Shown: positions 8,695 through 15,931, numbered from the stretch's first letter. The stretch: DNA of 64,000 nt from DASQZK01 sp963763215 (GCA_963763215.1 CAVXNX010000006.1:1-64000); one strand, 5' to 3'. Notes: generated by a model not told the origin, from the letters alone. Numbers and translations: made by a program.

Positions 8695-9153
8695 TCTGAA
8701 GCCGCAAATAGCGGGGGTGATGATTTCAATACTGCATGGAATATCATGGTTGGTGGGGCTTCAACATTAGCTGATGTAACTAGCAATGGGTTACATAATA
8801 GTATCTATTGGGTGCAGAAAAATGGGAAAGTTACATTAGCAAAAAATATAGGAAATAATTATCTACTAAAAAGAAGCAACAGAATTGTGGGAGAAACTTT
8901 GCAAAATGGAAAATTTGTTGCAAAATCTTTAACGCAGTTAAATATTGCCTATTCGGCGACAGATTATGCACTTACATGGGCGACAACGGGTATGCCCACA
9001 TTTGGTCAAGGAATGGACTTGTTTTTTACTTCTGTGGCAGCCATACCCGGTGCAGGATGGGCTGTTTCGGGTGGTTATTGGATAATAAGTGCAGGATCAT
9101 ATGCTTTTACTGGAAAATGGATGAGTGAGCATATGGATAATTGGGTTGAATAA
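8695..9153 (+). CDS. Orphan RHS tip B (no start, no core)
   Basis: In frame from EAANSGGDDFNTAW, which aligns with the seam LAANGGDGFGNDW of tip A, 34 bp after the preceding gene. The first ATG (8746) lies inside the homologous part, so there is no natural start. The end repeats the hydrophobic motif of tip A: SVAAIPGAGWAVSGGYW against SVAFVPGIGWAVSGTYF. A membrane protein follows 14 bp downstream. It looks like a stored tip that would be expressed only after recombination behind an RHS core. Confidence 0.6.
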   Translation, partial: SEAANSGGDDFNTAWNIMVGGASTLADVTSNGLHNSIYWVQKNGKVTLAKNIGNNYLLKRSNRIVGETLQNGKFVAKSLTQLNIAYSATDYALTWATTGMPTFGQGMDLFFTSVAAIPGAGWAVSGGYWIISAGSYAFTGKWMSEHMDNWVE

Positions 9154-9167
9154 AACGCCATACTGTT

Positions 9168-9575
9168 ATGAAAATTTTTAATTATATATATTACCGAGTC
9201 ACATCTTTTTATAAGCAATTTAAAGGGGGTGATGAATACTTTCTTATGGGTGTAATAATTGTTTCGATATTGCAATTTTTAAATTTAATTGTCCTATTAG
9301 CATTTTCCTCTCAATACTCTAGTATTATTAAAAGATTGTTTTTTAATTTAAAACATGAGAATAATAAAATATTTTTCTTACTGTTTGTAACAGTCCTATT
9401 AATTTACAATTATATTATTTACACTAAATATATGGATTATGACCAACTTGCATTAAAATGGAAGGTAAAATCAAATAAAGTTTATAGACGTTTTAATATG
9501 TATACAATTCTATACATTTTAGTAAGTATTATTTTACTTATTTTTTCAAGTAAATTTATTTTGATAAAAATATAG
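9168..9575 (+). CDS. Polytopic membrane protein, putative immunity to tip B
   Basis: 135 aa starting MKIFNYIYYRVTSFYKQ, close in pattern to the first membrane protein (MRFLDYTFYRVCNFYKK), with hydrophobic segments near residues 27-46, 66-84 and 112-130 and a basic loop (LKWKVKSNKVYRRF) before the last. The stop (9573-9575) lies 2 bp before the seam of the next orphan tip, so the cassette boundary is tight. The role is inferred from pairing. Confidence 0.65.
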   Translation: MKIFNYIYYRVTSFYKQFKGGDEYFLMGVIIVSILQFLNLIVLLAFSSQYSSIIKRLFFNLKHENNKIFFLLFVTVLLIYNYIIYTKYMDYDQLALKWKVKSNKVYRRFNMYTILYILVSIILLIFSSKFILIKI

Positions 9576-9577
9576 AT

Positions 9578-10063
9578 AATGCCGCAAACGGAGGGGATGG
9601 TTTAAATACAGCTAACAATATAGCGGGAGGTGTAGGAGCTCTTGGAACAGGTTTAGGTATGGTTGATGGCACGTTTCGACTATCGAAAAGTGGTAGTTTT
9701 AGCCCAGGCTACTATGCGTCAGGATGGAGTACAGGAAACCAATATGTTAAGAATTTATACAGTGTTTCAAAAGTAGGGAATGGAGTATCTGCAGGTGCCA
9801 ATGTTGTAACTACAGGTATTGCTTATTATCAAATAGCTAATGGAACACAACAACCGATTACATATGTTGATGCTGGAGTTGGTACAATGGGTATAATTGC
9901 TTCAGGAGCTTCATATTTTTACGGTGTTCAAATACCTGTTGTTGGTGAGTTTGTAGCGGTTTATGGAGTAACCAGAGTTACATGGGATGTGTTTTTTAAC
10001 TTGGGTGCAAATTATGGACCTAGTAAATGGTATGGAACTGATGACACAAGATGGTTTAAATAA
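9578..10063 (+). CDS. Orphan RHS tip C (no start, no core)
   Basis: It begins with NAANGGDGLNTANN. The underlying 20 nt, gccgcaaacggaggggatgg (9581-9600), are identical to 7795-7814 in tip A. The first usable ATG is 9659. The C-terminal half is hydrophobic and glycine-rich (GVGTMGIIASGASYFYG), ending in a tryptophan-rich tail. It is followed after 14 bp by a membrane protein. Like tip B, it lacks a core and probably a start. Confidence 0.6.
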   Translation, partial: NAANGGDGLNTANNIAGGVGALGTGLGMVDGTFRLSKSGSFSPGYYASGWSTGNQYVKNLYSVSKVGNGVSAGANVVTTGIAYYQIANGTQQPITYVDAGVGTMGIIASGASYFYGVQIPVVGEFVAVYGVTRVTWDVFFNLGANYGPSKWYGTDDTRWFK

Positions 10064-10077
10064 AATATAACATTGAT

Positions 10078-10485
10078 ATGAATAATTTTTATTATATGGT
10101 TTGGTCCGATGCTATATTAAGTTTTAAAAAGCATCACCCGAATAGACAAGATTGGAAATTTACCTTATTATTGTACATAACGTGGATACATGCAATAAAC
10201 TGGTGGATAGTATTTATATGGCTAAAATTTTTTGACATACTTAATATTCCACTTATAAGCATTGATTTATTTCCTGGGAAATTATTAGATGATTTTTTTG
10301 CTTTTACCATTGAGTTTGCCTTGCCTTTTGGTATCATGAATTATTTTCTGATTTTTTACAATAACAGATATGAGAAGATTACACAAAAGTATAAGGATAT
10401 TAAATTTAGATACGCTCCAATTTATTCTTTTACGATTGCACTATTAGCTTTTGCTTCTGCAATACTTTATGGAGCTCTAAGCTAG
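10078..10485 (+). CDS. Polytopic membrane protein, putative immunity to tip C
   Basis: 135 aa, again four hydrophobic segments (LLLYITWIHAINWWIVFIWL, FAFTIEFALPFGIMNYFLIF and YSFTIALLAFASAILYGAL). The sequence is more diverged from the other two, but it keeps the length, topology, the pattern of a Tyr-rich loop before the last helix, and the 14-bp spacing after its tip. Putative immunity by context only. Confidence 0.6.
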   Translation: MNNFYYMVWSDAILSFKKHHPNRQDWKFTLLLYITWIHAINWWIVFIWLKFFDILNIPLISIDLFPGKLLDDFFAFTIEFALPFGIMNYFLIFYNNRYEKITQKYKDIKFRYAPIYSFTIALLAFASAILYGALS

Positions 10486-10512
10486 AATTAATGGAAATAA
10501 TAGAAAAGCCTG

Positions 10513-10605
10513 TATCCTTCACTTGAAAACCATACCACTATTTCAGTTGAAAACCATACCACTTTAATGCAAGGTTAATAAGTATGTTCTATTTCAGTGG
10601 TGTCG
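10513..10605. repeat. Repeat shared with 16329-16398, possible transposon end
   Basis: It contains TTGAAAACCATACCACT twice in tandem, then TTTAATGCAAGGTTAATA and a TGGTGTCG end. The copy at 16329-16398 has the motif once. Tandem motifs at an end resemble transposase-binding repeats such as those of IS21-type ends; no transposase of that type is nearby. Confidence 0.5.
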
Positions 10606-10630
10606 GGTGGATAAAAATCTGGAGTAACAG

Positions 10631-10688
10631 AAAAAAAGGTTGGTCAGTTAAGACCAACCCCGAGTGGTTATCTTTGTGGTTGCAAAAC
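10631..10688 (+). mobile_element. Remnant of the IS4-family element end
   Basis: Reads, on the + strand, as the reverse complement of 6368-6422 of the intact IS: same hairpin (GGTTGGTCAGTTAAGACCAACC in two halves), then GAGTGGTTATCTTTGTGGTTGC. The transposase body and the terminal repeat are missing. Confidence 0.7.
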
Positions 10689-10770
10689 TTGAAGGATGAA
10701 CATATGCGCCTGGCAAATCCATCTTTCGTTCCATGATTCCGGCGGTTATCTTTGCCGGTAAAAAAAGTTC

Positions 10771-11001
10771 ATGGCACACAGAAAGAATTTGATTCAGAAG
10801 ATGCCATCAAGTAAGGTTGTATTAGGCCCAAATACAGTTTATTCGGATTCCTATAGAGTTAAAATAAAGGAGGATTTTTTCAATAAAGGTACTAATGAGC
10901 TCTATATCTTTTACTTATTAAAAATAAATAAAAAGAAATTTGATACGAATATTGCTAATGGCTTTTTGGAATCCTCGGCTCTGAGAATTTTTATTAAATA
11001 G
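10771..11001 (+). CDS. Small hypothetical protein
   Basis: 76 aa, MAHRKNLIQKMPSSKVV..., lysine-rich, no recognisable domain. It follows the IS remnant and may be the tail of a larger gene. A MITE-like element begins inside its stop codon: AAA T|AG, with the T from the AAAT flank and AG from the element. Removing the element also leaves TAG, so the protein end is unchanged by the insertion. Confidence 0.35.
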   Translation: MAHRKNLIQKMPSSKVVLGPNTVYSDSYRVKIKEDFFNKGTNELYIFYLLKINKKKFDTNIANGFLESSALRIFIK

Positions 11002-11154
11002 TGTCAGAAAGAAAACTCATGTTTTTTAGCCGTGCTTGATAAGAAAACGTCAAGAGCAAGGCTTGCGATGACTGAAAAACAGGAGTTTACTATTCGTAAA
11101 TGACTGTTTTGAAGTCGAGCATAACGCAGCTATTGGCGTTTTCTTGCAAGCACT
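11000..11154 (+). mobile_element. MITE-like element, copy 1 (155 bp)
   Basis: It is almost identical to the reverse complement of 61816-61966, apart from 4 extra bases here (TTGC near 11144). Imperfect terminal inverted repeats read AGTGTCAGAAAGAAAAC and AGTGCTTGCAAGAAAAC. AAAT flanks it on both sides as a direct repeat, likely a 4-bp target duplication. There is no coding capacity. A GCAAGGCTTGC palindrome lies inside. Confidence 0.75.
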
Positions 11155-11167
11155 AAATAGTAATGAA

Positions 11168-11548
11168 TTACAATATGTAAGGATCAACCACTTCTAATTC
11201 CTGAATCTTATCAAAATCTTTGGTATTGCGGGTAATAAGGGAGAGATTGTTAACAATTGCGGTAGCTGCAATAATGGCATCAGGAAGTTTTGATTTGACT
11301 GTTTTCCGGATATCAACAGCCTTCACAATCACAGGTTCTTCGAGGGCAAAAACCTCAGAAGCATTTATAAATTCATTTAGGATAAGGGTTTGTTCCTGAC
11401 TTGCACCCGGCCATGAAAGAAGTTCCATACGAGTAATCACCGATATTCTGGAATCAATCCCGTCCATAAGTTCACCGGCTTTATCTGGTAATTTATTATC
11501 CAGGTAATCAATAACAGCATTGGTATCGATCAGATATTCTTTTCCCAT
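11168..11548 (-). CDS. VapC-like PIN-domain toxin
   Basis: 126 aa. PIN-domain acidic residues are in place: Asp in LIDTNAVIDY near residue 8, Glu in TRMELLSW near 42, Asp in LPDAIIAAT near 90 and Asp in RNTKDFDK near 109. Such proteins are Mg-dependent RNases. It overlaps the upstream antitoxin by 19 bp, the usual type II arrangement. Confidence 0.85.
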   Translation of the reverse strand: MGKEYLIDTNAVIDYLDNKLPDKAGELMDGIDSRISVITRMELLSWPGASQEQTLILNEFINASEVFALEEPVIVKAVDIRKTVKSKLPDAIIAATAIVNNLSLITRNTKDFDKIQELEVVDPYIL

Positions 11549-11760
11549 CCTTTACGAGAGTTTTTAACATCCTCCTGAAAATCCTGGTATTGATCCTGTG
11601 AAAGATTTAATTTACCCCTGAGCCTGGCAATCCCTTTGATTTTCGATCTTTCCTCAATAGGCAGAACGATAACTTCTACTTTGCTGGCTTTGAAATCTTT
11701 CGGAAGCTCAATCTTGAAGGAGTTATTTCTGACATGTACTATTTTTCTTATTGCTTCCAT
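11530..11760 (-). CDS. Antitoxin partner of the PIN toxin
   Basis: 76 aa. It starts MEAIRKIVHVRNNSFKIELP and continues with FKASKVEVIVLPIEE, a swapped-hairpin-like DNA-binding N-terminus, then a charged tail (LSQDQYQDFQEDVKNSRKGWE) that would wrap the toxin. First gene of the two-gene operon. VapB-like by position. Confidence 0.75.
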   Translation of the reverse strand: MEAIRKIVHVRNNSFKIELPKDFKASKVEVIVLPIEERSKIKGIARLRGKLNLSQDQYQDFQEDVKNSRKGWEKNI

Positions 11761-11867
11761 TTTTTTAGTTAATAATACTTTTCAGATAAAATAAGCCGAT
11801 ATTAATTTCCCAAATCTCTTTTACAAAGTTATTAAAAAATCCAGTATGTCAATGACACCTTCGATTA

Positions 11868-12004
11868 AAAGAAAATCACTATCTTAGATGTAAGTTCTTT
11901 GAATGGAAGCCGGATACTGGTCATTGAAAAGTTGGAGCAGGAAGGTTAAAACAGGGTTTACCGGTATACTTATTGCCTGAATAACTCGCTCGTCTATACT
12001 GATC
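11868..12004. repeat. Duplicated RHS core end, copy 2
   Basis: Second copy of 4021-4148, in the same orientation, with the same closed frame upstream. It encodes YTYCLNNSLVYTDPSGEF into the next tip. Confidence 0.75.
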
Positions 12005-12854
12005 CATCGGGAGAATTTATTTTTACCGCCTTAGCTGTTTTAAAAGGTCAACTGTGGGCTTTACCCATAACAATTGGAGCCGATTTAGGAGCCGTAACCG
12101 GTGGAATACGAGGCGCACAAGATCCTAATGTCGGTTTTTGGAAAGGAGCTGGAAGAGGTGCATTAGTTGGTGGTGTTGGAGGTGGTCTTTCAATAATTGG
12201 TGGTGCCGGGATGCCTTTTGCAACTAACCTGTTATTGGGGACTGCAGAAGGAGCTATTACCGGGGGCTTGATGCTGCACTCTGGGGTAATGACATTGGGA
12301 AAGGAATGTTATGGGGAGCCGCTGGTGGTGCTGTATTTACCACTCTTACCTCTGAGAATTTTAGAAAATGGAGAAAAGGAGAAAAATTTCTCACCAATGA
12401 AAATGTTTTCAATAACATGAAAACAAGGGGGATGGACAAACAAGGTATAGTGGATTATTTTGGGTTTGAAGGAAAATATATTGATGAAGAAGGAGTAAGT
12501 ACGATTATAGAACTTGGATATCCATTTGAATATGCACCTGTATTTAATGGGGATCTAAGAAATTACATACAAGAATCATTAATCTATCCTGAAAGCGCAG
12601 TGAAAGACTCTATAGAAGGTAAGATTTATATTACATTTGAGGTTGACACACTGGGGTTTACATCGAGCTATAAAATTGAAAAAGGAATTAGAGAAGATTT
12701 AAACAAAGAAGCTATACGAGTTATAAAGGCATTACATTTTGAAAAACCAGCTTTCTATAATAAGAAACCAGTTAAATTTATAATGACATTGCCAATTGAG
12801 TTTCATTTATCAGATACAATTGATAGCGTACCAAAGGATGACTGTGACGAATAG
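11962..12854 (+). CDS. RHS tip ending in a TonB C-terminal-like domain (frameshifted)
   Basis: RYTYCLNNSLVYTDPSGEF leads into a glycine-rich hydrophobic linker (GADLGAVTGGIRG, GAGRGALVGGVGGG), typical of RHS tips. A single missing G near 12270 breaks the frame; restored, it reads GAITGGLDAALWGNDIGKGML. The last ~100 residues (YIQESLIYPESA, GKIYITFEVDTLGF, LNKEAIRVIKALHFEKPAF, PIEFHL) match the pattern of the TonB C-terminal domain. No signal anchor or start is visible. No obvious immunity gene follows on the same strand, because the next gene is convergent. Confidence 0.6.
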
Positions 12855-12886
12855 AAATAACAGTCTCAGAACAATCCGGGGCTTTT

Positions 12887-13219
12887 TTATAACAATCCAG
12901 CTAAACGTAACAGTTCATCAAGTTCTTTATCAGAAATACTTTCCTTATCTGATTTATCGTAGATAGTAAGAAGGTAGGCCGTTTGGTTAATCACTTTTAC
13001 ACAGGTAATCACCCGGGAACCACCTGATTTACCTTTACCCTTGGAAGTTATTGCCATACGGACTTTGTAGCAATCTTTCCCGAGGGGTTCTCCTTGCAGG
13101 GGATTTTCCTGGAGAGAGGTGGTCAGTTTTTCCAGGTCCGATTTCAGGGATCGGTGCTTTTTTGCAATGCTCTTAATCTGCTTTTTAAAGCCATCGGTAA
13201 CCAGGATCTTATAGCTCAT
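12887..13219 (-). CDS. RelE/HigB-type toxin
   Basis: 110 aa: MSYKILVTDGFKKQIKSIAKKH, NPLQGEPLGKDCYKVRMAI and SRVITCVKVINQTAYLLTIYDKS follow the RelE/ParE superfamily fold, a ribosome-dependent or free mRNA endonuclease. It overlaps the antitoxin by 11 bp. Last gene of a three-gene operon with an XRE regulator. Confidence 0.8.
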   Translation of the reverse strand: MSYKILVTDGFKKQIKSIAKKHRSLKSDLEKLTTSLQENPLQGEPLGKDCYKVRMAITSKGKGKSGGSRVITCVKVINQTAYLLTIYDKSDKESISDKELDELLRLAGLL

Positions 13220-13418
13220 TGAGGAAATCTTCAGCCGATTGAAGTTTTATTTTACCTTCCTGGTGCTGTTTAACCTGTTCCAGGGAGTGCTGCAGGTCAT
13301 CAACAAAGCTTTTTTGCTTATCGGAAAGCTTCTGCACTTTTTTTATCCCCAGGTTTTTAATGAGCTCCATAAAGAATTCCACCTTACTGTCCGGTATGTC
13401 AATTACTATTCGCTGCAT
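13209..13418 (-). CDS. Antitoxin of RelE-type module
   Basis: 69 aa. MQRIVIDIPDSKVEFFMELIKNLG, then a helical charged tail (VDDLQHSLEQVKQHQEGK). Typical small antitoxin paired with the downstream RelE-like toxin. Confidence 0.75.
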   Translation of the reverse strand: MQRIVIDIPDSKVEFFMELIKNLGIKKVQKLSDKQKSFVDDLQHSLEQVKQHQEGKIKLQSAEDFLNEL

Positions 13419-13427
13419 AGTTCTTAT

Positions 13428-13763
13428 TTATTTAGTGGCGTAAGCCTGGCCGGTTTTAAAGTCCCGGATCAAAGCATCCATGACCATGTAAATTTGTTTT
13501 TTTGCATTCTCAGGCAACGAAGAAACCTCCTGGAATCTTCTAAGCATATCCTGGTTAATCTCAAATGTCGTTTTTCCTACCAGGAAATCAATTGAAACAT
13601 TAAGGGCATCGGCGATGCGAATAATCACATCGATGGACGGTTTTACTTCGTCCCGCTCATACCTTCCTATCAGATCCCCTGAAGTTCCAGCTCTTTTCCC
13701 CAGCTCGCTTTGTGAAAGCTTTTTATCCTTTCTCAAGGTGGTAATATGTTGTCCTAAAGTCAT
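13428..13763 (-). CDS. XRE-family transcriptional regulator
   Basis: 111 aa. N-terminal helix-turn-helix (GQHITTLRKDKKLSQSELGKRAG, YERDEVKPSIDVIIRIADAL) followed by a ~40-aa tail. Lies 9 bp upstream of the antitoxin and is transcribed with it, so it probably represses the module. Its HTH is nearly the same as that of the regulator at 14691, which sits in an equivalent position. Confidence 0.85.
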   Translation of the reverse strand: MTLGQHITTLRKDKKLSQSELGKRAGTSGDLIGRYERDEVKPSIDVIIRIADALNVSIDFLVGKTTFEINQDMLRRFQEVSSLPENAKKQIYMVMDALIRDFKTGQAYATK

Positions 13764-13847
13764 ACTTATATATCATTAAAATGACACAAAAATGTAGTTA
13801 TCAACAAAAATAGCTGATAAAAATGTCATAAACAAGCAAAATTAATT

Positions 13848-14036
13848 ACAGAAACGAAATTCGTAAATATTTTTTCTCCAGAAACCTTGCCTGCCCCCGA
13901 TTCCTGTTGGGGCTGGCTTTGGGGGTTGCCTAAACGGTTAATAATGGCGGGGTCTGTCAAAACAAGCCGGTGTTTTTTTTCAACTGAAACTCCCGGAGGG
14001 AATTGAAAAGAATTTGAAAAAAGTTATTCAATTGAA
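13848..14036. repeat. Right copy of 180-bp direct repeat
   Basis: Matches 3833-4011 in the same orientation, with a few short insertions (ATTCCTGTTGGGG). It ends in the same TTCAATTGAA palindrome. Confidence 0.8.
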
Positions 14037-14069
14037 CACCGAAGGACTCACGGATTTTCCGGGGTTTTT

Positions 14070-14477
14070 TTACTTAAAGGGATTTACAATGGTAAGTTTC
14101 TTTTCGATCTTTTGACCATCCTGCAAATCCTCAGAGTAGAGTGTTTTGCAGTTACAGGAAAGTGCTGCGGCAACAATCAGGGAATCATAAAAGGAGTACT
14201 GGTATTTATCGGCAATACGGCAAGCGTGCTCAATGGTAGCGGGCTTGTTTACATATACGCTGAACCCGGAACTTATTTCTGAGAGAACGGGTTCAATTTC
14301 TTTCCAGGAAAGGTTGAACTTCTTTTTCAGGGTATTGGAGAGTTCCGTTAAGACCTGGGTGCTGATAAATGTGTCAGGGCTGTTGGCTATATCCAGGGAT
14401 TTTTACTGTTTATCCGGCTCATCATTGGTATAGCAATAAATCAGGACATTGGTATCAATAAAACAATTAGCGCTCAT
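14070..14477 (-). pseudogene. PIN-domain toxin with in-frame stop
   Basis: From ATG at 14477: MSANCFIDTNVLIYCYTNDE, then DKQ-stop-KSLDIANSPDTFIS, continuing in the same frame to ...YSFYDSLIVAAALSCNCKTLYSEDLQDGQ and a stop at 14070. The PIN acidic residues (FIDTN, QVLTEL, YDSLIVA, SED) are all kept. Only one TAA, near 14407, breaks the 135-codon frame. It overlaps the antitoxin by 11 bp. The stop is either a real inactivation or a base error. Confidence 0.8.
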
Positions 14478-14679
14478 TTGCCTGTTCCCTGTTAAATTTA
14501 TAGCCTTTGGTATTTAGCCTGATTGCAGAAAAGCTCTTATGGCTTCTGCCGGAATAGATAATGTCTCCGGAAGGCTCATCCACGGCAAAGGCGATGACTT
14601 CCATTTTTTTCCCAATATACTTATCAGGAATGTTAAAGGAAAGTATGTTTTTATCGGGTGTTACTACAGTGCGTATCAT
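14467..14679 (-). CDS. Antitoxin partner of the broken PIN toxin
   Basis: 70 aa. MIRTVVTPDKNILSFNIPDKYIGKKMEVIAFA has a beta-hairpin DNA-binding look, as in DUF2281-like antitoxins; the C-terminal tail is basic. Between the XRE gene (11 bp upstream) and the toxin, which it overlaps by 11 bp. Confidence 0.7.
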   Translation of the reverse strand: MIRTVVTPDKNILSFNIPDKYIGKKMEVIAFAVDEPSGDIIYSGRSHKSFSAIRLNTKGYKFNREQANER

Positions 14680-14690
14680 GATCTGTTTTT

Positions 14691-15035
14691 TTAGAGTGAG
14701 GAAATGTTCTTAATTTTTACAGACTTAATCAGTCCGTCAATGGTATAGAGAATATGTTCCCTGTCATAATCATTTAGGGCTGAGATCTCATTTAAGCGGT
14801 TTAGCATTGTTGGATCCTTAAAGATATTTTTATCCTGGCTTTCACCTAAAAGGTAACCCACGGTTGTTTCCAGGATATTAGCTATTTTTTTTACCACATC
14901 AATAGATGGTTTTACCTCGTCACGCTCATACTTACCAATGATGGAGTGATGTGCTTCAATAAGTTTAGCCAGTTCATTCTGGGAAAGCTTTTTGGACTCC
15001 CTGCATTCTCTCAATTTTTTACCAAAAGTATCCAT
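14691..15035 (-). CDS. XRE-family transcriptional regulator
   Basis: 114 aa. HTH (KKLRECRESKKLSQNELAKLI, KYERDEVKPSIDVVKKIANI) and a C-terminal helix pair. Paralogue of the regulator at 13428, sharing the YERDEVKPSIDV segment exactly. First gene of an XRE, antitoxin, toxin operon. Confidence 0.85.
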   Translation of the reverse strand: MDTFGKKLRECRESKKLSQNELAKLIEAHHSIIGKYERDEVKPSIDVVKKIANILETTVGYLLGESQDKNIFKDPTMLNRLNEISALNDYDREHILYTIDGLIKSVKIKNISSL

Positions 15036-15473
15036 AAGTCTATAATATTTGGCATTAAACCTGTTTTTATTCGCTGTATTTGCAAATATACTGCTAATAT
15101 TTTATGAATAAAAATTAGATTTTCTTTTACAAGAAATGATAAGGTATGAAATACTCTGGTTTTCGATATAGCTGATTATATCTTGCATATGCTCTTCATT
15201 ATGAAAAGGCATCCTGATTCCACGGGTGCCTTTTTCAATAAAATGATATAACCCGATAACTCCGGTCAGGTCCGCAACCCGTCAGGATCAAAGTTTAACC
15301 CGTCAGGATACGATATTAACGCCCTCACAATGCATTTTTACGCTTCAAGCTTTTAACACCGGTTATTAACGATACCGCCAAACAAGAAAAAATGATACCC
15401 ACCCCCTTTGAAATGATTATTTTCTCAGTATTCAGATAAATAATAAGCCTCGAGAAACCAGGGCTTTTTTGCA
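15036..15473. other. Gene-free stretch upstream of TA operon
   Basis: On the minus strand, TATATTTG (15090-15083) matches the Bacteroidota -7 element TAnnTTTG and could drive the XRE operon; no clear -33 box is seen. AACCCGTCAGGAT occurs twice (about 15278 and 15297). Otherwise I see nothing. Confidence 0.45.
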
Positions 15474-15683
15474 TTAAACAGCACCGGTATTTTCCACCTG
15501 GTTAAATGAAAAGCTGGTAATTTCGGTTTGTTGCTGAGCATGTTCAATGGTCATGCTGACCACATTTCCATTTTTATCCATCTCCACCAGCACGTTTTCG
15601 TTCAGGTCTTTGCTATCGGTGATTTCATTTTCATTGAAATTCACCAACAAAGTATCGGTATCTTTGAAATATGTTATTTTCAT
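15474..15683 (-). CDS. DUF2283-like small protein
   Basis: 69 aa from MKITYFKDTDTLLVNF (start 15683). The pattern ITDSKDLNENVLVEMDKNGNVVSMTIEHA is typical of DUF2283. The open frame extends upstream to 15851, but those residues overlap the preceding gene and are not believed. It follows the gene at 15688 by a few bases, a commonly paired arrangement that behaves like a small TA or accessory module. Confidence 0.75.
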   Translation of the reverse strand: MKITYFKDTDTLLVNFNENEITDSKDLNENVLVEMDKNGNVVSMTIEHAQQQTEITSFSFNQVENTGAV

Positions 15684-15687
15684 AATG

Positions 15688-15921
15688 TTATTTTTTAAAA
15701 TCCCTGTCAAAAAACGCGTTATGTATTGTCTCACCATCCTCCAGGACAACAACACGGAAATACTTTTCCACTTCTTTAATGTTTCCCCATTTTCGTTTTC
15801 TGCCATCGGTCTGTGTTTTTTCATGTTCCGGGGACTTGTAAACCTGCTCAATCCATTCCATTTTAATGTCTTTCCGGTCAGGCCGTTGCCGTGTATGCAG
15901 AAAATAGTTTGTAAACTTCAT
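15688..15921 (-). CDS. DUF4258-like small protein
   Basis: 77 aa from MKFTNYFLHTRQRPDRKDIK to FRVVVLEDGETIHNAFFDRDFKK. The R-P-D-R motif, the central DGRKRKWG and the C-terminal DGETIHNAFFDR fit DUF4258-type domains, which are relatives of RelE-type toxins. Located directly upstream of the DUF2283 gene on the same strand. A toxin/antitoxin pairing of the two is plausible but unproven. Confidence 0.65.
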   Translation of the reverse strand: MKFTNYFLHTRQRPDRKDIKMEWIEQVYKSPEHEKTQTDGRKRKWGNIKEVEKYFRVVVLEDGETIHNAFFDRDFKK

Positions 15922-15931
15922 TTCAGGTAAA

